A DNA stretch of 16,349 nucleotides from Hyphochytrium catenoides (GCA_900088475.1 FLMG01004423.1:1-16349); one strand, 5' to 3'; positions 1 through 9,273 are shown, numbered from the stretch's first letter. The notes: a model not told the origin generated them from the sequence alone. Numbers and translations are program-made.

Positions 1-1646
1 CCACCCAAAGAGTGCAGACACGGAAGACAACAAAAAAAGCAAGTGTTACAACCCTAAGAAGGCAAATGGGACATGGAGGGCCTATCCAGACAAGTGGAGC
101 ATGCAACAGCTTACAGATTACTTATGAGCCCCCAAGCGATAGAGACACCAAGGGAGATTGAGCTTAGAGGCACCAACAAGAGATCACCAGGAGGAGTGCA
201 AGATTAAGAGGGAGCAAATAATGAAAGAAGGAGTGGTGGAGTGCACTGAAGGAGACAAACAAGCATACATATAGATATATATATAGATGGAGAGAAAGAG
301 AGAGAGGCATCTTAAGAAAGAGAGGCACGTGGTGAGACCTGGTGAGGCGGAAAGCGATGGTTCATATACCTCCTATTACAGGGTAGAACTAGACAAAGTT
401 AAGGAGTGTAGAGAGCGAACAGGAGGGGGCACTGAGGGAAAGACGAAAGACCGGGAAGAAATGGGAGGCAAGGAAAGGAGAAAGGAAAGAGCGAGAAAGA
501 GGGAAAGACAGACAGACGATACAACAAGAGAGAGGGTCCTGGTCAAGGCGATGGGAGGCGAGTCAACCTGAGGAGAAAAATCTTTACTCTCCTTCTCTAC
601 ATCTTCACTGTACCTGATCAAAGTTCCCAGGGAGCGCAACCCAAATCTGACATGAATCTCGTGCTTGGCTCTATGTCAACCAATCATAAAGAAGAAGAGT
701 TGAGTTAGGAAGAGTATGCGTGATGCCATTTCGAAAGCGGTTGGGAGAGTAGTAGCGAGAGGGAGAGGATAGGAAGGTTCATGACTGAGGAGGGAAAAGG
801 TCGGTGACATTGAACGAGGAGGGAGAGAGCGTGCAAAGAAGAATAAAGGAGGAGAAATAAAGCGAGAAAACGAGGAGAAAAGAAAGTAAGCGAGATTTGG
901 ACTGCTGAGAGAGAGAGAGAGAGAGAGAGAATCAGAAGACAGGACGAGAGACAGACACACGGGAGAAAGGAGGGAGTGAAGAGAAACCTGACGACCTTTT
1001 GCAGAGGTAGATATCGATGATGTCTGGAGCTTTGTCTAGATGTAAATGTAACAAAGAGACTTGATGATTGATGATGATTATGCGTCAATTGACTGAATGA
1101 CTGTGTCTCCCTTAGTGCTCTGCCTATCAATCTGCGAACAGCGACAGAAAGAGAAAATAACTAGGTAGGGGAAAGAGAAGCAAGAAGAAGGCCTGCTGGA
1201 GGAGGAAGAGTAAGAAGAAAGGCAGTAATGGTGAAGAGAGATAAGAAGAGAGAAAGAGGAAAGACCCGGCACTAGATAGAGAATCGGCTAGGTAAGTCCG
1301 AAAAGGGAAGGCAGAGGGCCAATTTGAAGAGGAACGAGAGATTTAGGTAACATAGGGAGAAGAGAAAGAGAGTCAAAGCAAGATAGCAAGGCGGAACGGA
1401 AGAGGCAGGAGGCAAATCTGGAGAAAAGGAGATGATTGATCAGTATGAAGGCGCTTCGTCTTGAGAAGTTAATTCAGACTTAACTCCAGATCCCTCTTTG
1501 TTGCGCCCTCCACCTCCGCTGTCAACGAAAAAACCAAACTTGGCGGTGACTCGAGCCTAGCCTGCCACCTGGAACTTGTGGCTGCCTAAGATGATGAAAG
1601 TTGAAAATGGGCGGCACTCAACTTTGCAGCAGTTTGTGATGCACAT
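1..1646. other. Purine-rich gene-poor region
   Basis: Most of this stretch, especially about 200-1440, is strongly biased to A and G on the + strand (many GAGA, GGAG and AAGA runs). Long frames here translate to Arg/Glu/Lys-rich or, in antisense, Ser/Leu/Phe-rich low-complexity protein, which the base bias alone explains. From about 1440 to 1646 composition is more balanced but I see no convincing frame, splice pair or RNA gene. Confidence 0.6.
907..930. repeat. (GA)12 microsatellite
   Basis: Twelve uninterrupted GA units inside the purine-rich region. A simple-sequence repeat prone to length variation. Confidence 0.97.
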
Positions 1647-1677
1647 GGGGAAAGGCTGGGGGAGGGGGGGGGAGGGG
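1647..1677 (+). other. G-run block, candidate G-quadruplex
   Basis: Four G-runs of 4, 5, 9 and 4 residues are separated by spacers of 7, 1 and 1 bases. This satisfies the usual G-quadruplex pattern on the + strand. It lies immediately before the first unit of the 0.9-kb tandem duplication. The second unit has only a short G4 run at the matching place, so the tract expanded in unit A or shrank in unit B. Confidence 0.7.
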
Positions 1678-1681
1678 ATTT

Positions 1682-2520
1682 TAGCGAAAGTGCATCGTGA
1701 GGAAAGGCACGGAGTACTCCCTTAAAAGCTCCATACATTGCATCCCTCTCGCTTTAGCTAGCTCACAAACGTTATCCGCGGTCTGAAGTGATCTCTTCTA
1801 TTTCCCCGCGCTAGTGGTCCTGGCCTGAATTTTTGTACAAGATAGAACCTTGTTAAGGATACGTTGGAAAGCGCTAAAGCAAATGAGACCAGGACAACAA
1901 AAGCCGTAAAAAGGAGGGAGCCGAAATAAGGAAAAGGAAGAGAGGAGAGGTTTAGAGAGAGAGAGAGAGAGAGGTACAAGAAGGCCAAGAAGGAGAAGAG
2001 AGGAGAGTGGCAGCTCCGGAAGGTGGAGAATCAAATAACAGAGACAATTACACAAGCAGATAAGACAACCGAGGATATTAGAGACTGCAGAAGAATGATG
2101 AGCAAGAGACAAATAGATAGGAAGTCAAGAAGAAGAGCAGCAGAAGGGGCACAGAGAGATAAAAGAGAAAAACCAACTTAAATGACGTAGATCACCAGCA
2201 AGAGAGTGTTCATCGTGTCGCTTTAACTTACATCATATCGTCCTCAAACACTTGCCCCTCCGACAGCAATCTGACATCTGGCCCCTGTGTCCGAGGTGGA
2301 GAACTAACTCAGCAGATGAGTATATCAACCATCTGGGCACCTCTTGGCTCTGACTCATCATACAGGACAGCAGCTTCTCCAGCTACCTCATAATGCTTTT
2401 ACTCTCCCATCATCATCCCCGCTCGTAGAGTCTCGACTGACTGCACTTTTCTTTTCTGGAGTACCGGCAATTATTGGGGCGGCTGGGCGTCGGACCTTTA
2501 TTATCGCTGCCGCTACGGGG
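1682..2520. repeat. Tandem duplication, unit A
   Basis: First of two diverged direct copies (the second is 2598-3490). Landmarks occur in the same order in both: the TAGCGAAA start, GAGGAAAGGCACGGAG, CGTTATCCGCGGTCTGA, GATAGAACCTTGTT, GCAGCAGAAGGGGCACAGAG, AGAGTGTTCATCGTGTCGCT, CAGCAATCTGACATCTGGCC and CTCGTAGAGTCTCG. The offset between copies starts near 916 and ends near 970 because of indels. No frame is conserved between the units, so it appears non-coding, but its age-resistant blocks may be functional. Boundaries are approximate. Confidence 0.85.
1954..1973. repeat. (AG)10 microsatellite
   Basis: Ten AG units within duplication unit A. The matching place in unit B has only a short AGAAGAGAGAGG stretch, so the array is copy-specific. 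Confidence 0.95.
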
Positions 2521-2597
2521 TCGGGCAGTCGCTGTGATATCATCTGCTGAGCAACTAACTCACCTGCACAGAAAAACAAAGTGTTGCGGGGAGTTTG

Positions 2598-3490
2598 TAG
2601 CGAAATTGCATGGTGAGGAAAGGCACGGAGCACTCCCTAATAAGCCACATGCCTTGCATCTCTCTCGGTTTTGCTCTCAAAACAACGTTATCCGCGGTCT
2701 GATGTGATCTCTTCTGTTTCCCCGCCTAGTAATCCTGGCCTGATATTTGTGCAGCAAAAGGCTTACTCAGGTTTGTCCTCAGCCCCTCGGAGGCGACGTA
2801 GCAAAACAGCTGCTAAAGCCATGATGCGATACCGCATATTGTACAAAGATAGAACCTTGTTGGGGAGAGAGTGGAAAGTGCAAAAGCAAGCGAGACAGGA
2901 AAAAAGCCATAGAAAGGAGCGAAAAGAGGGAAAGGGAAGAGAGGAGAGCTTTAGAAGAGAGAGGTAGTACAAGAAGCGCAAGATGGAGAAGAGAGAAGAG
3001 TAGCAGCTACGAGGGTGGAGAACTCAAAGAACAGAGACACCTATACAAACAGATAAGACAACCGAGAATTTTTTGAGACTCAGAAGATTGATGAGCAAGA
3101 GGCAAATAGAGAGGAAATCAAGAAGAGCAGCAGAAGGGGCACAGAGAGATCAAAGAGAGAGAGACGAATGCAGATGACGTAGCTCATCAGCAAGAGAGTG
3201 TTCATCGTGTCGCTTTGATACACATCGTCCTCAAAGACTTGCTCCTCTGACAGCAATCTGACATCTGGCCGCTGTTGCTGTCTCCGAGGTGGAGAAGTAA
3301 CTCAGCAGATGATGGGTACACCAGCCATCAGGGCAACTCTGACTCTGACTCATCATACAGCAGACAGCAGCTTCTACAGCTACCCCATCCCATCATCCCA
3401 GCTCGTAGAGTCTCGTCTGAGTGCACCTTTCTTTGGAAGTGCCGGCAATCATTAGTGGGGCGGCGGGCCTTTATCGCCGCTGCCGCGCTG
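2598..3490. repeat. Tandem duplication, unit B
   Basis: Second direct copy of the 1682-2520 unit, separated from it by about 75 bases. It carries the same ordered landmarks, including CGTTATCCGCGGTCTGA and AGAGTGTTCATCGTGTCGCT, plus about 91 extra bases near 2751-2842. A TGACGT motif at 3175-3180 is matched in unit A at 2183-2188. No gene is supported in it. Confidence 0.85.
2751..2842. other. Copy-specific insertion in unit B
   Basis: Unit A passes directly from GGCCTGA to TTGTACAA, while unit B carries about 91 additional bases between the same landmarks. The extra segment is flanked by similar short sequences, ATATTTGT (2743-2750) and ATATTGT (2836-2842). This fits either an insertion with a target duplication or a deletion from unit A across short direct repeats. 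No terminal inverted repeats were recognised. Confidence 0.6.
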
Positions 3491-4192
3491 CTGCTACCAC
3501 CTTGGCAAGACTCGGTGCAGCTCCCTCACCTATAAAGGAGGACAAAAAGGACTCATCACGCAGGCACAACCCCAGCACTCCCCTGCTGGAAGGAATCAAC
3601 CGTTACCAGTCCCAACTGCAGACAAGGAGAGGGGACTCAACAATGCAGAATAATCATCACAGCTTCCTTCTTCTTTTTTCAGGCTTTCTTTGAGGCTGCT
3701 AGTATTGGCCTCTTCTGAGATCTCTGTCTGCTGGTCAGGCGCCGCCCTCCCTGCCCCGTCTACTTTATATCCAGTTGAGAAGAAACCACTGCTCAGCCTG
3801 TCCCTACTTGTAGAAGGTCGAGGCCGCTGGGAGCAAGGTGCACAGGATAAAGGCGTTCGGCCACTCTCGCCGCGCTAAACAGCACGACCATCATCTCCCG
3901 CCTTTTATCGACAAGTAACCGTTAGCGGGAGAATAGGTGGCGAAGAAGGCACATACGTAAGAAAAAAGAGAACAAGGTAGGAAGGCGGGTAACAAGTACA
4001 GGCAGATTGATCCAGCAACTTTCCTCCCTCATCACACCGTCGCTCCCTGTCCTGCTCATGCAAGCTCCTTCTCTTATAAAACTTAACTTGGTGGTGACAG
4101 CCAGTTCTAGTCCCTCCTTTCTGCTGCCTTATGATCGCGAATAAACAGAAGAGATGAGAGAAGAGAGGGAGGACGGAGTTGTAGGGTTGATA
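3491..4192. other. Intergenic spacer with TATA-like site
   Basis: A TATAAAGG element at 3531-3538 is followed 112 bases on by an ATG (3643) opening only a 16-codon frame, which stops just after a pyrimidine-rich TTTTTTCAG that resembles a 3' splice site. A second TATAAAA is at 4075-4081, about 500 bases before VOC-1. I cannot assemble a supported gene, so a promoter or gene remnant is only possible. Confidence 0.3.
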
Positions 4193-4223
4193 GTTGATGA
4201 CGACAGGAGCGGGAAGCATGTCG
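4193..4223 (+). promoter_or_regulatory. Upstream element shared with VOC-2
   Basis: GTTGATGACGACAGGAG (4193-4209) and GAAGCATGTCG (4213-4223) recur at 6747-6763 and 6768-6778. The first block lies 388 bases before the VOC-1 start and 397 before the VOC-2 start. This collinearity shows that the duplication which made the two genes included their upstream DNA. Retention against a diverged background suggests, but does not prove, a regulatory role. Confidence 0.5.
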
Positions 4224-4427
4224 TCATCTCCCACAGAAAGGCATCAAAAACAACTACTTTTAGCCCATAATACCGCGTCTTCTTCTCCTTCACCTCCTAC
4301 CTCCTGTTCCTTTTGAGCAGCGTCCTTCGGCAACAAACAGTCAAGGTCTGTTCCTGTTGTTGTTCCCTCTCATCACCTATTCTTTGCCTGCTGTCACAAC
4401 GGTCGTCGCGATGCTCTCTGCTCCTGA

Positions 4428-4462
4428 ATGAGATGGGCAGTATCAAAAACTGCCCATCTCAT
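4428..4462. repeat. Perfect 13-bp inverted repeat (hairpin)
   Basis: The arms ATGAGATGGGCAG (4428-4440) and CTGCCCATCTCAT (4450-4462) pair perfectly around a 9-base A-rich loop. The outer flanks GA and TC could extend the stem past a 3-base offset. It lies 119 bases ahead of the VOC-1 start, in the likely promoter or 5' leader. No T-tract follows, and a bacterial-style terminator makes no sense here. It could be an RNA leader hairpin or a palindromic protein site. Confidence 0.85.
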
Positions 4463-4580
4463 CATTCAAAAAGTTTCCAACAAGCGATCGAAGCGGCGGC
4501 TCCATCAAGACCAACAGCAGCTTCCTGACAGCACCTTACTGCCCAATATACTACCCAGACGCTAGACCACAGAAGCAAAG

Positions 4581-5063
4581 ATGGTCGTGACACAGATTAG
4601 TATTGTTTACATTCCAGTGTCAGACCTTCACCGGTCCATAAAATTCTACGAACAGGCCTTGGGTATGAAGGTCGCTCAGGATGTCACTTTCAATATTTCC
4701 TGCCCGGAAGCTCCTCCTGGTATGCAAGGGAAAGATGCACGCTGGGTTGAGCTTACAACTTCTTCTACCAACGAACAAAGCGCCAGGGTGGGTCTGACCA
4801 ACATCCCTCCTCGAGGACCATTGCCGGGAAAGCTTGTGGATGTCGTATTCTTTGGCTGTGATGACTTGGAGGCGGACTATGGCAAACTAAAGGCAAACGG
4901 GTTCGAGGTCTCCAAGCCTGAGACCATGCCTGGAGGACTCTTCAGCAGCCTGAAGGACCCAGACGGCAACGTTGTTTGGCTCCACCAGAACGGTAGCGAT
5001 AAGGACCCCAAGTACAATACACTTCTCAAAGGTGGTCAGCTGTGGGAGTCCACTACTGCTTAA
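4581..5063 (+). CDS. VOC-1, glyoxalase/bleomycin-resistance-like protein
   Basis: A complete intronless 160-residue protein of the vicinal oxygen chelate (VOC) superfamily. Two beta-alpha-beta-beta-beta modules can be seen. The first covers residues about 5-60: strand SIVYIPV, helix from DLHRSIKFY, then ARWVEL. The second covers about 84-136: KLVDVVFF, helix from DDLEADY, then the hallmark DPDGN at 126-130 followed by WLHQ. Known VOC members bind a divalent metal and act in glyoxalase, dioxygenase, isomerase or antibiotic-sequestering reactions; the substrate here cannot be told. The first-strand position usually holding His appears to be Ile8, and the usual Glu after DPDGN is Trp133, so a classical metal site is doubtful. 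There is no signal peptide or membrane segment, implying a cytosolic protein. The start is favoured by CAAAGATGG (A at -3, G at +4), shared with VOC-2. It is about 80% identical by eye to VOC-2. Confidence 0.93.
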   Translation: MVVTQISIVYIPVSDLHRSIKFYEQALGMKVAQDVTFNISCPEAPPGMQGKDARWVELTTSSTNEQSARVGLTNIPPRGPLPGKLVDVVFFGCDDLEADYGKLKANGFEVSKPETMPGGLFSSLKDPDGNVVWLHQNGSDKDPKYNTLLKGGQLWESTTA

Positions 5064-6746
5064 TAGAGTGTGGGCGGAACCCAACAATGTACGGGGGAGC
5101 AAGAGACATGTCCTTGATAGCGTTTGCCTCGTCTCTAAAAGTGTCTTTCCACCGTCCCGGTCCCAAGAAAAAAAGTGCGCCTGTAGCCTTGCTACCACTG
5201 ATGCTAAAAGTGTCTACCTAATGTAAAGTTCCAAGGGACTACTTTCTGGCCTACCCTGTCAGAGCCCATCATAGTTATTGAAATCGTTCGAGTTGGCGTC
5301 TGCTGTCTTGCTTTTTCTTCGCTGCATTCTCCTTTTTTTTATTAGGAGTGATTCAACTGAGCGATGGCAAGAGGTGAGTGGCGGGGCATTCAAGCTTACA
5401 AGAGGCAGTCGGTGCCATGACCCAGTGAAGAAGACGCAAAAAAAAAAATCCTTCAGCAAAACCCAGAACTTGTCCTGCTGGGGTGCGCTTTCATTGACCC
5501 TCTTGCCAATCTATAGCCTAGGATGCTATATGATTCAGCAGTTCAAAGGCATAACCCTGCAAGCTTTTTTGTTTTTCTCTCTGCATAAGCAAGATGATAT
5601 CGCTTGTCATGCCTAGTTCGTAGACGTGGTGGCCACTTCTTTCTGTAGGTCGCCAGCCTCTTAATAGACTTTCACCGTCGGAATGCCAAACAGAAAAGCC
5701 AAACAGAAAAGGAAGCTATGCAGGAAGTGACAGATGAACGGCTCAAAACAGGTAGGCTACCCCTTCTATCTTGTCGATCTTCCTACCTCCACCAGTCCGA
5801 CTCTTAATCTGGCCTCAAGAAAGCACAATAATCTTCAAACGATTTTGATGTTGAACAGTCACTTTGTCACTGAGCACTCGTGCTGCATTATTTGATCCCT
5901 CCTCTCCCTCGTCAACAATCACAAGTAATCTAATATTGTCCTCTTGTTTGTTGTGGGCGTCTTTATGAGGATCTATATTTGTACTCGCCAGCGGCCCTGA
6001 CCACCGGCGGACGGCAGTATCGCCAAAGCAGGAGCATTATTTAGTAGAGAGCTGAGAATTCACGACAAAGATTGTACCAGGTGGCGGACACTGCGATCTA
6101 CCACGAGAAGAGTTCACTAACTTCCTTACATAAAAAAGCGTGCATAAGAGCTCATGGCAGCGATAACGAGGAGCGAGCGAGCAGCACAAATAAAGCACCC
6201 AATCGACCCTGTCTGTGGTCCACTGTGCGGCGTCTTCTGCACTACCCATCATCAGTCACTGAGTAGCGGGACGAGGTTACATGCGTTTATACAGTCATAA
6301 AGGCTTTACACTTCATCACTTCCAGTACACTCATTCCAAATAGACACTAAGTGATTATCGATTATCACAGGCGTTACAGAGCCATCATGCCGGTTTGGGT
6401 GGACCTTTCGGCGGCAAACATCAGAACACAGGCTCGCTCCTCTAGGTCCACAGATATAGCCGTTAGCAGCTGAGAGTGGGGTATAGAGAGGCAGGAAAGA
6501 GGGAGCCAGGGAGCGGGAAGAGAAAGAGGATGAGGACTCCCGCCAATGGCGATGTCAACTGTGCATTCTTGTTTGTCTCTCCTTCTCTTCGCTACAAGGA
6601 TACCTTAGCAGCAATCAAGATGAGGCCAGAGAGTACCATCAAATGGAGGCATCCACCATCCCTGTTCCTGGTTGAGCTCCTCCCCCCAGAATGATGGCCG
6701 GAAGTCAAAGCTCTTTTCTTGTTCCCTCAAGACAGAAGAAGAGGAG
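5064..6746. other. Intergenic spacer between VOC-1 and VOC-2
   Basis: No supported gene. An 11-A run occurs near 5439-5449 and a short T-run near 5331-5339. Short frames exist, such as an ATG at 6530 opening 54 codons on + and an ATG at 6252 opening 71 codons on - behind a TATAAA-like sequence at 6286-6291. None has a recognisable family, and competing frames on the other strand look equally plausible. No AATAAA follows VOC-1 closely. Confidence 0.5.
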
Positions 6747-6778
6747 GTTGATGACGACAGGAGGAAAGAAGCATGTCG
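6747..6778 (+). promoter_or_regulatory. Upstream element shared with VOC-1
   Basis: The blocks GTTGATGACGACAGGAG (6747-6763) and GAAGCATGTCG (6768-6778) match 4193-4223 in order and near-equal distance from the start codon. A second shared block, CAACAGCAGCTTC, lies in the leaders at 4512-4524 and 7102-7114. The leader before VOC-2 is rich in CAAC, consistent with an unstructured 5' UTR. Confidence 0.5.
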
Positions 6779-7143
6779 ACGACTGACAGTACCCATAAGA
6801 GACCATCACTCGTGTTCGCCCAATGCCTGCTGTTTTAGTGCCTGTTCTTTCTAGGTTGATGATCCTTCCTCACCTCCCCCTCCTTGCCTGCGGGATGAGA
6901 TGCTCTCTTAGCATTCGACACAGTTCATTTGCCTCACCCCTCTGTCGTCTCTTTCTGAGTGTCGCGTTCTTGCCATCTCCTAAACAGACAGTGGGCATCT
7001 GAATGTTTGGTGGGTGCACGATAGTACCTCGTTAGCTGATGAACCTCACTTCTTAAGTTACCAGCCAACCATTAAACGAACCCACCAACAACCAAGCCCA
7101 ACAACAGCAGCTTCTAACAGCCGCAACAACAATCCCCACAAAG

Positions 7144-7629
7144 ATGGTTTTCACCCAAATCAGTATCATTTGCATTCCAGTTTCTGACCTTGATCGCGCC
7201 ATACAGTTCTACGAACGGGCCTTGGGTATGAAGGTCACTGACGATGTCACCTTCAAAATTTCATGCCCGGAAGCTCCTCCAGAGATGCAGGGCAAAGAGG
7301 CCCGATGGGTTGAGCTCGCCCCTTCCTCCAGCACTGGTGAACAATACGCTAGAGTGGGACTGTCTAACGTTCCACCTCGGGGAGGCTTGTTGCCTGGAAA
7401 GCTTGTCGACGTCGTCTTTTTTGGATCTGATGACTTGGAGGCGGACTATGGCAAACTAAAGGAAAAAGGTTACCAAGTCTCCAAGCCTCAGACGATGCCT
7501 GGGGGTCTCTTCAGCAGCCTAAAGGACCCAGATGGCAACCTGCTTTGGCTCCATCAAAATGGAAGTGATAAGGACCCCAAGTACAATACGCTTCTCCAGG
7601 GTCAACTATCGGAGCCTACTACCGCTTAA
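7144..7629 (+). CDS. VOC-2, glyoxalase/bleomycin-resistance-like protein
   Basis: A complete intronless 161-residue paralogue of VOC-1. Module 1 has the strand SIICIPV, a helix from DLDRAIQFYERALGM and ARWVEL (53-58). Module 2 has KLVDVVFF, DDLEADY, MPGGLF and DPDGN (128-132) followed by WLHQ. As in VOC-1, the first-strand His is replaced (Ile8) and the usual Glu after DPDGN is Trp. By eye about 80% of residues match VOC-1; one extra residue each near 62 and 81 and a shorter C-terminal tail account for the length change. The ACAAAGATGG start context is nearly that of VOC-1. Changes are concentrated on helix 1 and the loop at 59-66, while the second module is almost unchanged, which suggests retained fold and possibly altered ligand preference. 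A small inverted repeat (AAAGAAGA/TCTTCTTT) lies about 45 bases past the stop codon. The exact reaction is unknown. Confidence 0.93.
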   Translation: MVFTQISIICIPVSDLDRAIQFYERALGMKVTDDVTFKISCPEAPPEMQGKEARWVELAPSSSTGEQYARVGLSNVPPRGGLLPGKLVDVVFFGSDDLEADYGKLKEKGYQVSKPQTMPGGLFSSLKDPDGNLLWLHQNGSDKDPKYNTLLQGQLSEPTTA

Positions 7630-8110
7630 AGATGGGCAAAAGGTGCACCAGGCAGAACTTGTGGAGAAATTAAAAGAAGAGTCTCTTCTTCTTTGGGATC
7701 TTTTGTTGCTATTTTTCCTCTTCTGTTTCTCATCTCACAAGCACTCGTGGACCCTAGTAGGTAGTGCATGTTGCTCCGATTAACATAGGCTTAACTAGGA
7801 CTAAAGGCTTAAAAGATAATTGTTCCGCGGGAAAATCTGCTGAGGTTCCTCGCTCGGTCTGCTACCTAGAGTAAACTCTCAATGTTGGTTGGACACTTCT
7901 TCACCCTGAACTTGTTGTTGGGCGACAGTTATGCCGCCTGCTTGCTACAGTTCCCTCTTCCTTCTTTTGCACTACTGAACGAGCATAGAGCAGTAAGACA
8001 GCTATGGGCAGAACACTCTGGTGATCCAGGACATTCTACAAACGCTAACTGTTCTGCGGCAGCGCATAGGTCTAGTCAGCTGTGCTTCTATCCATTGCCG
8101 CTGGTGTCTA
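7630..8110. other. Intergenic spacer after VOC-2
   Basis: It includes the probable VOC-2 3' UTR, pyrimidine-rich from about 7680 to 7735. No canonical AATAAA was seen close to the VOC-2 stop. No supported gene. Confidence 0.45.
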
Positions 8111-8725
8111 GATTTTGAGCAGGCGGCGGAGGCTGAGGCTGACCGAGGAAATCTGAAAGTGACGGAGGAGGTCAGCCCCATCCTACAACCGCGCCAGGAA
8201 AACCTAATATCCCTCCCTGAATAATCCACCAATCAAGAAGGATAATCAGTCTGCCTTACGACTCTGGAGTGCAAAGATATGGGCCTTGTACGCGACGTTA
8301 TCTTCTTTCCCACCTGATAGGAACATGGTGAAAGGCCTGGGAAACGACAGATGATCAGCTCTCCAGCTAGCTGACAATCTTGCCCCTGCTCGGCGGCAGG
8401 TTATCCAATGGTAAAGTAGGTGAAGAAGAGGAGAGAAAGCACCTGATGACCACACTATTAAGCAAGGTGAACTCTGCGAAACCTGTCTGGCGCTTTCCTG
8501 CATTGAGTGAGGCGGTCAAGAGATACGGCAAAGAAAACGAGAGTAAGAGCTGTGGACAAGATACACTTTAGCCTTCTTCTGTGCACTTGGCTTTGGTTAT
8601 ATGTGGACTTTCTCAACTACTGGCTACCTGATCGACCGCTGGATGAGGAGGACCGGCCGGTGGACGGGATGCACCCTCTCCTCTTGAAAGTATCCTCAGG
8701 ACGGCGGGTAGTCCTGACTAGATGA
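8111..8725 (+). other. Coding-like fragments, possible spliced gene or relic
   Basis: Three + strand segments in three frames have protein-like composition: 8111-8222 (acidic, ending ISLPE), 8208-8351 (NPPIKKDNQ ... MVKGLGNDR) and 8400-8542 (GEEEERKHL ... YGKENE). The third is preceded by CTGAC and, about 25 bases later, CGGCAG at 8394-8399, a plausible branch site and acceptor. It is followed by GTAAGA at 8543, a good donor. A join to 8700, after CCTCAG, keeps phase and ends in RRVVLTR and a stop at 8723-8725. The first two segments join only through a frame change. No start codon or family is recognised, and the minus strand at 8246-8503 also has an open 85-codon ATG frame. This could be a real multi-exon gene or decayed coding DNA. 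Confidence 0.25.
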
Positions 8726-8917
8726 GTCAACTAATGGCTCTGATGAATGATGCTCGCTCTATCCCTTTCTTTCTGCTCTCTTGCTCTTTGCATGTTCTTA
8801 GGATAGCCTCTTTGTTCACTCTCTCTTGCATGTTCCTATTTCTATCTATGCATTCTCAGGTAGACTGACTCTCTCGCAAGGGAGACTCTTTCCAACCTCA
8901 ATATTCATTATTCATTC

Positions 8918-8923
8918 AATAAA
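8918..8923 (+). terminator. AATAAA polyadenylation-type signal
   Basis: A canonical AATAAA hexamer in an AT-richer patch (ATATTCATTATTCATTC precedes it). It lies about 195 bases beyond the possible gene end at 8725 and would suit a + strand transcript from that region. The hexamer alone is weak evidence in fungi. Confidence 0.35.
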
Positions 8924-9210
8924 CTTCTCTCTGAAGTAGGAATGTGTAGTTTCTTCCGCGCGCTTCCGCAAAGTCTTCCTCCTCTACGTAGACCTTGATT
9001 GAAGTGAGGCCTGGCTAGCCAAAGTACAGACGAAGCACCTCCTCACTCTCCTCAAGGGCCGTCTTTGGTCTTCTTGCATTCCGCTTTCCTATTACTTTTG
9101 GCACCACAGAACACTAGGCATGTCCAGCGAACTGCAGCGGCAACCTAAAGATAGGAGCCCCTGTCCGACTGTTGCCAACCTTTTCGATGTCAGCTAAACA
9201 GTTATACAAG
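8924..9210. other. Spacer
   Basis: Nothing recognisable; it leads to the CCAAT and TATAA motifs at 9211 and 9269. Confidence 0.4.
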
Positions 9211-9273
9211 CCAATTCACTCCTGTCTCAATTAGGGCCAACCCTTTCCTGACTAGTGTTATTGAGACATATAA
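9211..9273 (+). promoter_or_regulatory. CCAAT and TATAA motifs before small spliced gene
   Basis: CCAAT at 9211-9215 and TATAA at 9269-9273 lie 102 and 44 bases ahead of the ATG at 9313. The order and spacing suit a fungal core promoter, although both motifs are short and common. Confidence 0.3.

Noticed and set aside
705-1130. Overlapping minus-strand frames of 94-141 codons
   Set aside because: They are antisense reads of purine-rich repeats and give Ser/Leu/Phe-rich sequence with no domain.
5286-5294. GTTCGAGTT resembling a tRNA T-loop
   Set aside because: No acceptor, D or anticodon stems can be built around it.
5278-5616. 112-codon hydrophobic frame on the + strand
   Set aside because: It lacks an ATG near the start, spans poly-T and poly-A runs and matches no family.
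6037-6252. 71-codon minus-strand ATG frame with a TATAAA-like site
   Set aside because: The TATA-like site is only about 34 bases before the ATG, leaving almost no leader, and the protein has no recognisable features.
8246-8503. Minus-strand frame whose end faintly recalls a BTB-type VxxHxxxLxxxS pattern
   Set aside because: Too short and degenerate, and the opposite strand is equally plausible. A profile search would be needed.
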